This document shows, in pieces, positions 9,149 to 19,600 of a stretch of DNA of 64,000 bases. The DNA is from Agelas oroides (Eukaryota; Porifera; Demospongiae; Agelasida; Agelasidae): NCBI GenBank assembly GCA_949130485.1, contig OX422189.1, positions 2,303,720-2,367,719 on the forward strand, read 5' to 3'. A program made the position numbers and the translations under genes. The notes under the pieces were generated by a model. It saw only the letters and a list, made by a program, of their open reading frames with translations, was not told where the DNA came from and made no database searches. Every line of letters starts with the position of its first letter. Position 1 is the stretch's first letter.

Positions 9149-10767
9149 CACACTTTGGAAGACAGTTTGGCACTGCAGAGCTTGCAGATCACTTCTGTAA
9201 TGACTCGCAACCCCCATTTGAAACCATCTACAGGGATCCTTTCATTAGTGCCATGGAACAACTTAGCAAACTTAAGATCTTCAGGAATTCGTAGTGGAGT
9301 AAACCCCAAACAAATTGGCTTCTTTTGAGGATTCTGGGCATAGTAGAATGAGTCAGTAGCTCCTGGGATCATTGTCTTTATGATGTGTGCTCCATTTGCC
9401 CTGGTAGCAATGATCTGCTGGATCACCTGCAAAACCTCCTGACAAGACGTCTCACATGGGTCTTGGAAATGTGGATTACGAACAGCTAGTACTTCAATTG
9501 TTAAATCTGGTGGCAGTTCTACATCGTCAGGTCCTCGTTTCGGTTGAAAGTTGCCAACACCAATGACTTGCTGGATATCTTGGACAACATCGTCAGCAGT
9601 ACAACCAGGAAGAATCCGACCATCTACTATCAGCCAGGCAGAGGTTGGGATTTGATTAAATTGATCGCCACCACCAATGACAGTTGGATTGGCCATATTG
9701 TGTAGCAGAGGCACCATTGTGGCAGCTTGGTCTTCTGTCAGAAGCCGGCCTATGATGATGTCAGAAAGTGTTGGGGAAAGCAATCGACGAAAGACAGTAG
9801 ACTTTGGAAAAGGAAGTATACTTGCTATATTGTCAATGGTGATTCTATTAGCATCAACCACACGAAGTGGAAGTTGGGTACTTCCAAGCTTCTGTGCTAT
9901 TGCCCCAATTTTGGCGATGGGATTCTCCTTATGTAAAAGAGATCCATGACCACCTTCGCCCCTGGCAGTGATCTTTATCTGTGCACTCCCTTTCTCACCA
10001 ATCTGAATGGGAAAGACTTCTTTTCCCTCGAAAAACATGGAGAAACCACCCACTTCGTTAAAAACGATATCAGCTTCAATCAGATCAGGGTGATTCTCAA
10101 CAAGATACTTGGCACCATAGGTCGAGTCTGTTCGTTCCTCATCAGCAACCCCTGCAAAAATCAGATCACGTGAGAGCTGGATTCTATTCTTCTTGATGAA
10201 GCACAAAAGTGTGACTGACATTGCAGCCATATGCTTCATATCGACTGCTCCACGGCCATATATACACCCATCTTCTTCATCAATTTCAGCTCCATACGGA
10301 TCATACTTCCAACCTTCTTCCTGCCACTTCTCCTTTGGAGCTCGTACTGTGTCCAAATGGGAGCTCAGTAGAATGGCACCTTTTCCTGCAGAGCCATCGC
10401 CTACAACACGGGCAATAATGTTGCCTCGACCAGCCTTCGGTTCAATGATTTCGTACGGAATTCCAGCCTCTTCAAACTTTTCTTTTATAATCATGACTGC
10501 TTCAATTTCTGTACCATCGTCTTTGAAGTTCTGTGTGTCAGTCTGCAAAAGTTTACGGAAGAGTTCAAGAGCTGCTCCTTCGACCTCATCCCACTTGGAT
10601 GCCAGGAACTGTGAAAGTTCATTGTCCTCGTCTCTTGGTTCTTCCTGTGCGTCCACAGGACTTTCTTGACCGGGATCTGGGTCTGCTTGTACCTGTTGCT
10701 GCTGTTCTCCTCCCTCCTCCCCTCCAGACTGGCGCTGTTCCAGCTCAAGAGCAGCAGAGTCCGCCAT
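9148..10767 (-). CDS. M20-family zinc metallohydrolase (ArgE/DapE/ACY1-like)
   Basis: A single uninterrupted exon gives 539 residues from ATG 10765-10767 (context AAAAGATGGCGG); the frame is open three codons further to a TTG. Residues 1-50 are acidic and Gln-rich, probably disordered. The M20 catalytic pattern is complete: SSHLDTV with metal ligand H137 and D139, GRGAVDMK with bridging D176, ADEER with base E210 and ligand E211, NEVGG with E238, and a C-terminal FHGTNE with H505. The dimerisation-domain motif GEGGHGS is at about 270-276. The family cleaves N-acyl-amino-acid or peptide amide bonds using one or two zinc ions. The substrate here cannot be told. There is no signal peptide, so it is probably cytosolic. 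It lacks introns while its divergent neighbour has 18, so a retrocopy or an old bacterial transfer is possible. It shares a 57-bp promoter gap with the carboxylesterase. Confidence 0.88.
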   Translation of the reverse strand: MADSAALELEQRQSGGEEGGEQQQQVQADPDPGQESPVDAQEEPRDEDNELSQFLASKWDEVEGAALELFRKLLQTDTQNFKDDGTEIEAVMIIKEKFEEAGIPYEIIEPKAGRGNIIARVVGDGSAGKGAILLSSHLDTVRAPKEKWQEEGWKYDPYGAEIDEEDGCIYGRGAVDMKHMAAMSVTLLCFIKKNRIQLSRDLIFAGVADEERTDSTYGAKYLVENHPDLIEADIVFNEVGGFSMFFEGKEVFPIQIGEKGSAQIKITARGEGGHGSLLHKENPIAKIGAIAQKLGSTQLPLRVVDANRITIDNIASILPFPKSTVFRRLLSPTLSDIIIGRLLTEDQAATMVPLLHNMANPTVIGGGDQFNQIPTSAWLIVDGRILPGCTADDVVQDIQQVIGVGNFQPKRGPDDVELPPDLTIEVLAVRNPHFQDPCETSCQEVLQVIQQIIATRANGAHIIKTMIPGATDSFYYAQNPQKKPICLGFTPLRIPEDLKFAKLFHGTNERIPVDGFKWGLRVITEVICKLCSAKLSSKV

Positions 10768-10824
10768 CTTTTCCAAAATTCATTGTCACGTGACTTGTAA
10801 CAGCTATACAACGATTGCCAAAGC
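10768..10824. promoter_or_regulatory. 57-bp bidirectional promoter with palindromic E-box
   Basis: Only 57 bp separate the start codons of the M20 hydrolase (-) and the carboxylesterase (+). The gap contains the 10-bp palindrome GTCACGTGAC at 10785-10794. This is an E-box of the type bound by USF/MITF/TFEB bHLH-zip factors. No TATA box is visible. The AAGATGGCGG at the hydrolase start also resembles a YY1 site. Transcription starts must lie in or next to this gap unless upstream non-coding exons exist. Confidence 0.55.
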
Positions 10825-13550
10825 ATGCCATTGCTACTGCTTACGAGCGCGCTCTCTTTCTTTGTCTGGCTCTGTACAGCGCTAGCTGAGGCTCCTAACG
10901 GACCTATAGTTGCGACAGTATATGGAAAGGTAATTGTATTCAGCAGTGAAAATGCCGATCAGCACTGGTGCAACATGTAGTCTACTCTACACAGAGTCGC
11001 ACTACAGTGCATCGTCGTATCTCCCGGTCACCCCGGCGCAGCTGATGAGACCTGGTATTGGCCGAAACGCGTCCTGCGCAGTGGGTGACTTTGCTTAACA
11101 TCTAGGTCTATTTGTTTTAGGGAGTTGATTGTCAGTCATGCTATTACTAAACTTTGGTGCAATCGAATCTACTAACATCTTTCTTTTCCAGGTACAAGGA
11201 AGGTACACAGACACAGCCCAGGTGACTTTTAAGGATACTATGACTTGTGCTTAGTGAAATGTTATCTACATGTGATTGCTCTGCAGGTATTCACTTCTAT
11301 CCCATATGCTACGCCCCCTGTTGGTGAACTGAGATGGAAGGCCCCACGGTATTAAAGCTAGCTAGTCACCTCTAACCTGCGGCCATTCATGGCTGCTAGT
11401 TCAATCTGCAGTGAAACCAATGTTTACAGTGTTGTCTTAGTCTCGTGCCCAGGCTATTTTCCGCATGCGAGTGGAAAATAGTCTGGGAACGAGACTATAG
11501 TGTTGTCTTTGACACTGCAATCACTCAGTCACTTCCTCCTACTCATGCAGACCACCTGAGCCGTGGAGTGATGTCATAGAAGCAGTGGAAGATCCTCCAG
11601 GATGCCCGCAGGTTGGGTAAAGCATACTCGTCAAATGACGAGCCCCACCCCTTTTCCCTAGTGGATAGAAGTGAAGTTACCCAGTAGGAATTTGTTACAG
11701 AAGAATTTTATGGGTCTGTTGGCATTTTTGAAAAATCCTCAGGTACTAATTTTATAAAAGACTTTCTAGCAATCCTGAGGAGTATCACCACACCCCCAAG
11801 GCATTCACAGAACTTGGTACTGCAGAGTAGTCTAGTCCACCATAGAACCAGTGAAGCAAATCTAAAACCTATAAGTCTTAACTTGGACAGAGATGACAGG
11901 TGCTTGTAGTGGTAATCCTGAACGCTGTATATGGTTGACAGGAGCCATCTGCATGAATGACCAACAAACTGACAAGAATGAATTCAGCTTGTGTTGTGTG
12001 AAACAAATCAGCTCCACCAGTAATACCTACCTACATTACTGTATAACATGCATCAAAGTTAACCAATGACCATTTAATAGAGTTCACTGAGAGCTTTCTT
12101 CTGGTGCACAGACAGCTTGACCAAGTATCGGGAATTGCTATAGACTGTGAACCTAAGCAATACTGTGCATCAGCAATTAATGATATACAGTGGAATCCCG
12201 CCGGACACCCCTCAAAAGCGGACACCCACGATATAATGGACAATTCCAAAAGTCCCGACTGTCCTTCCGTTCACTTCAATACTTAAGCAACCCCTGAACA
12301 GTGGACACGCTGCTACTCCGTATATTTCACGATCCCAAATGTATGCACACAATACCAACGACCTCAATTTGGTGGGACACTTGTTGACCTTTTCAGCAAG
12401 ATTGTCCACCATTGCTGCTGGAGTTAACAACTGTTACTGTAGTATTATCCTCTGCTTAGCCTTCCTGCCAGCATACAGCAAGGGAAAACTCTGAAAACGT
12501 AGCCACGTTGTGCTCAACAGCCCGATTACGCAGTACCATGCCTACCGGAAATATACTGGAAGCCCCTGAGTTAGGGACACCTCACTATAAAGGACAAAAT
12601 GTTGGTTCCCAATGGTGTCCGCTTTAGAGGGGTTCCGCTGTATTTCTATTAATGTACATTGTACATGTTATGCAGAGTCACCCGCTGTGCATGACCATTA
12701 CCAGACCTCAGGGGTAAATTGAAGATAAGAACAACTAATTGTTTAGATGGCTGGCATTAATGGTTAGCAGCACTATCTCAAATGTAGTGTCATTGTACAA
12801 CTGTCTTCATGGGTCCAAGAAATGTTCCTATGAGTGCATGTGTGTGTGACTCAAAAAAACTGGAGTTCAGCTAACATCGTTGACAGTTTAGCATTGCAGT
12901 ATCTTAACTCAGTACAGTCTACATCCAAGTAGCACTGGTTTTCATCTCAACTCGGCAGATGATGCCATGCGATCTTCCCCTACCGCGATACTTGTGTCCT
13001 AAGAACATCACTGAGGACTGTCTCTACCTCAACATTTTTACACCACTCAGTGCAGACGTAAGAAAACAGGAATTAGAAAACCTATGTTGTAACCAGGTTA
13101 TGTTTATGTACATGGAACGGTCATAACAAATACTATTGATAAATGAGATTCAGAATGTAATCTATGGAAAAATACATTCCTTTCACAAGAATTCTCACCT
13201 CATGATGAGATCGACCCTGCATGGCTCAAAAGATCAATTTCTGGTAGCTAGCTATCTACCTGGTAATTGTGTCTTTTGGAAAGGTTGCTCCAGGAATCTC
13301 TCATTTCATGCAAAGCTCACTCAGTGTAAGCTGCTATATGACAATATGATAGACAGCAATATTTTCATGCTAATACAGCAGATCTGTTGAGTAGATTTCG
13401 AGTACCCTGGTATAAATCACTCTTCACTGTCGGCCACTATGGCTGTCTTGTATCACCAGCTTCCAACCTCCTCTGTTCTGCATCTTCCCTTCCCAGCCTC
13501 GTTCAAAGCTGCCAGTGATGGTATTCATACATGGAGGGAACTTTATCCGA
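10825..13550 (+). CDS. Type-B carboxylesterase (cholinesterase-like), exons 1-6
   Basis: Exons: 10825-10929, 11192-11221, 11287-11348, 11551-11611, 12959-13057 and 13497-13550. All have GT-AG borders and join in phase. Exon 1 encodes a signal peptide (hydrophobic LLLLTSALSFFVWL, likely cleavage after ALA at residue 21). Exon 2 is a 30-bp microexon. Exon 3 carries SIPYATPPVGELRW, typical of the family. Exon 5 carries the type-B signature EDCLYLNIFTP (residues 105-115). Exon 6 carries LPVMVFIHGGNF, whose HGG (131-133) forms the oxyanion hole. The enzyme should be a secreted esterase of the alpha/beta-hydrolase fold. Intron 4 holds a MITE. Intron 6 (13551-48566, 35,016 bp) holds the giant satellite. 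The gene continues at 48567. Confidence 0.92.
11438..11498. mobile_element. 61-bp MITE of the TAGYCTCG family, 10-bp target duplication
   Basis: The element starts TAGTCTCGTGCCCAGGC and ends with the inverted GTCTGGGAACGAGACTA. It is flanked by the direct repeat AGTGTTGTCT at 11428-11437 and 11499-11508. It lies in carboxylesterase intron 3. It is the shortest clear member of the family also found at 14168, 59520, 60342 and 62901. Confidence 0.85.
11612..12958 (+). other. Carboxylesterase intron 4
   Basis: The intron runs from GTTGGG at 11612 to CGGCAG at 12958. Apart from the inverted-repeat element at 12185-12643 nothing is recognised in it. Frames at 12031-12430 lie in that element. Confidence 0.7.
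12185..12643. mobile_element. MITE with inverted ends, about 459 bp
   Basis: The left end ATACAGTGGAATCCCGCCGG followed by ACACCCCTCAAAAGCGGACAC is inverted at the right end as GTGTCCGCTTTAGAGGGGTT followed by CCGCTGTAT. The arms match over about 40 bp with scattered mismatches. The interior repeats related words (AGTGGACAC, AAAGGACAA) and contains no transposase. Confidence 0.75.
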
Positions 13551-14547
13551 GTGAGTTAAAATTTAGCAATCTGAATGTTTTTGTTCAAGTCTTGCTGGCA
13601 AAATTATGCTTATGTGGGTTTACATCTCATACAACTATGGGACACTTGACACTTCTGCATGTAAAGTGGAACTGCTCTAAAGCAAACAGCCTTGGGAACA
13701 AAATGTGCATGTCCTGATTAGCAACTGCCTTCATTTTAGGGGGAGAATGATGGTCAAGGTTAATTTTATTTTCAAGGGTGTCCTTTAAATTACCACATAG
13801 GCCATTCTCCTTTGTGGCCTGGTTACCCACCTAGCTCACTATGTAGTATTGTGCCCAGCCTGCGCATGCCTCCCGGTGAGAAATGGTCTGATGAACAAAG
13901 TCGGATTTCTTGGGCTTTTTCCCCAAAAGTGGTAAGGACCAATGAGATTGCGAGATTGGTAATTATTACGTATCACTTCCCTTACAACTGTAAAACTTTT
14001 ATCTCTACTCAAGAATCCATACCGAGTGGGTTTGGTGTAAAATGAAATTCAACTTGGTTCACCAGACTGTTTCTCCTCATGAGAGGGTGGGGTCTGGGGA
14101 CGAGACTACCAACAATGTTCCACATTGTTGTTGAGTTGGAGGTTATATTGCCTTCAGTGCCAGAAAGTAACCTCGTTCCCAGGCTCTCCCCTCGCCCCGA
14201 CGAAAGTAAAAGCGGAGGGGAGAGCCTGGGAACAAGGCTAGCCAGAAAGGAAGCTGCTACAAGATGAAAGGAGCTTTTTCTAGGCTGATTCCCAAAGGTG
14301 GAGAGAATGACCCACCCAGTGTCAACCCTGGTTTTTATAGAGCAAAGCTTAAAGCAAAGCAGCAGCCAAGTGATTTTCACCCTGCTTGCAAGCTCATTAA
14401 CGAGTGGGTGCAGTTAGAGTTGTGAAGCAACGCAGGATGGCTGCATGTGTTAAGGTTTGAAGTAAGACAAAACTGGGAACTATGATACAGGTTCCACAGG
14501 TTAAAGTGACTCTAAAAAATAAGGCCAAATTAATGGGTTTCATTAGA
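13551..14547 (+). other. Unique 5' part of giant intron 6
   Basis: About 1 kb of ordinary intron DNA lies between the exon 6 donor GTGAGT (13551) and the first satellite monomer. It contains the MITE at 14168-14240 and, at about 14079-14108, a half-copy of the same family (GGTCTGGGGACGAGACTA). No exon was recognised. Confidence 0.6.
14168..14240. mobile_element. 73-bp MITE of the TAGYCTCG family, 9-bp target duplication
   Basis: The ends TAACCTCGTTCCCAGGCTCT and the inverted GCCTGGGAACAAGGCTA pair over about 30 bp. The direct repeat GCCAGAAAG flanks it exactly at 14159-14167 and 14241-14249. It lies in intron 6, just before the satellite. Confidence 0.85.
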
Positions 14548-16081
14548 CAGCTTATCTTGCACGAAACCAGCCCCCTGACTGCTTGTCTCTGCATGAAACC
14601 AGCCCCCTGACTGCTTGTCTTGTATGAGACCAGCCACCTGACTGCTTGTCTTGCACGAGACCAGCCCCCTGACTGCTTGTCTTGTATGAGACCAGCCACC
14701 TGACTGCTTGTCTTGCATGAGACCAGCCCCCTGACTGCTTGTCTTGCACGAGACCAGCCCCCTGACTGCTTGTCTTGCACGAGACCAGCTACCTAACTGC
14801 TTGTCTTGCACGAGACCAGCCCCCTGACTGCTTGTGTTTGGACGAGACCAGGCCCCTCCTGACTTCTCATCTCTGCCTGAATGCTTGTCTTGCATGAGAC
14901 CAGCCCTCTGACTGCTTGTCTTGCACGAGACCAGCCCTCTGACTTCTTGTCTTACACGAGACCAGCCCCCTGAATGCTTGTCTTGCACGAGACCAGCCCC
15001 CTGACAGCTTGTCTTGCACGAGACCAGCCCCTGACGGCTTGTCTTGCACGACACCAGCTCCCTGACTACTTGTCTTGCACGAGACCAGCCCCCTTACTGC
15101 TTGTGTTTGGACGAGACCAGGCCCCCCTGACAGAACATCTCTGCCTGACTGCTTGTCTTGCATGAGACCAGCCCTCTGACTGCTTGTCTTGCACGATACC
15201 TGCACCTGACAGTTTGTCTTGCACGATACCAGCCCCTTGACTGCTTGTCTTGCACGAGACCAGCCCCCTGACTGATTGTCTTGCACGGCTCCAGCTCCCT
15301 GACTTCTTGTCTTGCACGAGACCAGCCCCCTGACTGATTGTCTTGCACGGCTCCAGCTCCCTGACTTCTTGTCTTGCATGAGACCAGCCCCCTTACTGTG
15401 TTTGTGTTTGGACGAGACCAGGCCCCTGACTTCTCATCTCTGCCGAGACCAGCTACTTGACTGCTTGTCTTGCACGAGACCAGCCCTCTGATTGCTTGTC
15501 TTGCATGAGACCAGCCCCCTGTCTGCTTGTCTTGCACGAGACCAGCCCCCTGACTGCTTGTCTTGCGCGAGACCAGCCCCCTGACTGCTTATCTTGCACG
15601 AGACCAGCCCCCTGACTGCTTATCTTGCACGAGACCATTCCCCTGACAGCTTGTCTTGCACGAGACCAGCCCCCTTACTGCTTGTCTTGCTCGAGACCAG
15701 CCCCATCACTGCTTGTCTTGCACGAGACCAGCTCCCTGACTGCTTGTCTCTGCCGAGACCAGCTAGTCTTACACAAGAGCAGCCCCCTGACTGCTTGTCT
15801 CTGCACGAAACCAGCCTCTTCTCTGCTTGCTTTGCACGAGACCAGCACCCTGACGGCTTGTCTTGCACGAGACCAGCCACCTGACTGCTTGTCTTGCACG
15901 AGACCAGCCCCCTGACTGCTTGTATATGGACTAGACCAGACCCCTCACTTCTTGTCTTGCACTACACCAGCCACCTAACTGTTTGTCTTGCACGAGATCA
16001 CTTCTTGTCTTGCGCTAGACCAGCCACCTAACTGCACGAGACCAGCCCCCTGACTGCTTGTCTTGCACGAGATCAGCCCCC

Positions 16082-16655
16082 TCACTGCTTGTCTTGCACG
16101 AGACCAGCCCCCTGACTTCTTGTCTTACACGAGACCAGCTCCCTGACTGCTTGTCTTGCACGAGACCTGCCCCTGACTGCTTGTCTTGCACGAGACCAGC
16201 CCCCTGACTGCTTGTCTTGCACGAGACCAGCCACCTGACTGCTTGTCTTGCACGAGACCAGCCCCTTGACTACTTGTCTTGCACGAGACCAGCCCCCTGA
16301 CTGCTTGTCTTGCACTAGAACAGCCCCCTGACTGCTTGTCTTGCACGAGACCAGCTACCTGACTGCTAGTCTTGCACGAGATCAGCCCCCTCACTGCTTG
16401 TCTTGCACGAGACCAGCCCCCTGACTTCTTGTCTTACACGAGACCAGCTCCCTGACTGCTTGTCTTGCACGAGACCTGCCCCTGACTGCTTGTCTTGCAC
16501 GAGACCAGCCCCCTGACTGCTTGTCTTGCACGAGACCAGCCACCTGACTGCTTGTCTTGCACGAGACCAGCCCCTTGACTACTTGTCTTGCACGAGACCA
16601 GCCCCCTGACTGCTTGTCTTGCACAAGACCTATCCCCTGACTGCTTGTCTTGCAC
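16082..16655. repeat. Local higher-order repeat, 309-bp period
   Basis: Within the satellite, 16082-16315 and 16391-16624 carry the same order of variant monomers and translate identically over 77 residues, an offset of 309 bp (ten monomers). It is a small, recent tandem duplication near the left side of the array. Confidence 0.7.
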
Positions 16656-19600
16656 GAGACCAGCCCCCTGACTGCTTATCTTGCACTAGACCAGCCCCCT
16701 TACTGCTTGTCTTGCACGAGACCAGCCCCCTCACTGCTTGTCTTGCAAGAGACCATTCCACTGACGGCTTATGTTGCACAAGACCTATCCCCTGACTGCT
16801 TGTCTTGCACAAGACCAGCCCCCTGACTGCTTATCTTGCACTAGACCAGCCCCCTTACTGCTTGTCTTGCACGAGACCAGCTACCTGACTGCTTATCTTG
16901 CACGAGACCAGCTACCTGACTGCTTGTCTTGCACGAGACCATCCTCGTGACTGCTTATCTTGCACTAGACCAGCCCCCTGACTGCTTGTCTTGCATGAGA
17001 CCAGCCCCCTGACTGCTTGTATCTGCATGAGACCAGCACCCTGATGGCTTGTCTCTGCCGAGACCAGGTACCTGACTGCTTGTCTTGCACTAGACCAGCC
17101 CCCTGACTGGCTTGTCTTGCACGAGACCAGCCCCCCGACTGCTTGTCTTGCACTAGACCAGCCCCCTGACTGCTTGTCTTGCACGAGACCAGCACTCTGA
17201 CTGCTTGTCTTGCACGAGACCAGCCCCCTGACTGCCTGTCTTGCATGAGACCAGCCTTGTGACTGCTTATTTTGGACGAGACCAGCCCCCTGACTGCTTG
17301 TATCTGCACGAGACCAGCACCCTGATGGCTTGTCTCTGCTGAGGCCAGCTACCTGACTGCTTATCTTGCACGAGACCAGCCCCATGACTGCTTGTCATGC
17401 ACTAGACCAGCCCCCTCACTGCTTGTCTTGCACGAGACCAGCTACCTAACTGCTTGTCTTGCACAAGATCAGCTACCTCACTGCTAGTCTTGCACAAGAC
17501 CATCTCCCTGACTGCTTGTCTTGCACTAGACCTTTCCCCTGACTGCTTGTCTTGCACGAGACCAGCCCCCTGACTGCTTATCTTGCATGGGACCTGCCCC
17601 CTGACTGCTTGTATCTGCACGAGACCAGCCCCCTGACGGTTTGTCTTGCACAAGACCTAATCGCTTGTCTTGCACGAGACCTGCCTCCTGACTGCTTGTC
17701 TTGCACGAGACCAGCTACCTGACTGCTTATCTTGCACGAGACCAGCATCCTGACTTCTTCTCTTGCACGAGACGAACGCCCTGACTGCTTGTCTTGCACG
17801 AGACCAGCCCCCTGACTGCTTGTCTTGCAAGAGACCAGCCTTGTGACTGCTTATCTTGTATGGGACCAGCACCCTGACTGCTTGTATCTGTACGAGACCA
17901 TTCCCCTGACTGCTTGTCTTGCACGAGACAAGCCCCCTGACTGCTTGTCTTGCACGAGACCAGCCCCCTGACTGCTTGTCTTGCACTAGACCAGCCCCCT
18001 GACTGCTTGTCTTGCACAAGACCAGCCCCCTGACTGCTTGTATCTGCACGAGACCAGCCCCCTGACTGCTTGTCTTGCACGAGACCAGCCCCCTGACTGC
18101 TTGTATCTGCACGAGACCAGCCCCCTGACTGCTTGTCTTGCACGAGACCAGCCCCTTAACTGTTTGTCTTGCACGAGACCAGCCTTGTGACTGCTTATCT
18201 TGCACGAGACCAGCCTTGTCACTGCTTGTCTTGCACGAGACCAGGCTTGTGACTGCTTATCTTGTATGGGACCAGCCCCCTGACTGCTTGTATCTGCACG
18301 ACACAAGCCCCCTGACTGCTTGTCTTGCACGAGACCAGCCCCCTGACTGCTTGTCTTGTATGAGACCAGCCCCCTGACTGCTTGTATCTGCACGAGACCA
18401 GCCCCCTGACTGCTTATCTTGCACGAGACCAGCCCCCTAACTGCTTGTATCTGCACGAGACCAGCCCCCTCACTGCTTGTCTTGCACGAGACCTGTCCCC
18501 TGACTGCTTGTCTTGCACTAGACCAGCCACCTGACTGCTTGTCTTGCACGAGACCAGCCCCTTAACTGCTTGTCTTGCACAAGACCAGCCTTGTCACTGC
18601 TTGTATCTGCATGAGACCATCACCCTGATCGCTTGTCTCTGTCATGACCAGCTATCTGACTGCTTGTCTTGCACTAGACCAGCCCCCTGACTGCTTGTCT
18701 TGCACGAGACCAGACTCGTGACTGCTTGTCTTGCACGAGACCAGCCCCCTGACTGCTTATCTTGCGATAGACCAGCACCCTGACTGCTTGTCTTGCACGA
18801 GACCAGCTACCTGACTGCTTATCTTGCACGAGACCAGCCCCCTGACTGCTTGTATCTGCACGAGACCAGCACCCTGATGGCTTGTCTCTGCTGAGACCAG
18901 CTACCTGACTGCTTGTCATGCACTAGACCAGCCCCCTCACTGCTTGTCTTGCACGAGACCAGCTACCTAACTGCTTGTCTTGCACAAGATCAGCTACCTC
19001 ACTGCTAGTCTTGCACAAGACCAGCCCCCTGACTGCTTGTCTTGCACTAGACCTTTCCCCTGACTGCTTGTCTTGCACGAGACCAGCCCCCTGACTGCTT
19101 ATCTTGCATGGGACCTGCCCCCTGACTGCTTGTATCTGCACGAGACCAGCCCCCTGACGGCTTGTCTTGCACAAGACCTAATCGCTTGTCTTGCACGAGA
19201 CCTGCCCCCTGACTGCTTATCTTGCAATACACCAGCCTCCTGACTGCTTGTCTTGCACGAGACCAGCTACCTGACTGCTTATCTTGCACGAGACCAGCAT
19301 CCTGACTGCTTCTCTTGCACGAGACGAACGCCCTGACTGCTTGTCTTGCACGAGACCAGCCCCCTGACTGCTTGTCTTGCAAGAGACCAGCCTTGTGACT
19401 GCTTATCATGTATGGGACCAGCACCCTGACTGCTTGTATCTGTACGAGACCATTCCCCTGACTGCTTGTCTTGCACGAGACAAGCCCCCTGACTGCTTGT
19501 CTTCCACGAAACCAGCCCCCTGACTGCTTGTCTTGCACGAGACCAGCCCCCTGACTGCTTGTATCTGCACGAGACCAGCCCCCTGACTGCTTGTATCTGC

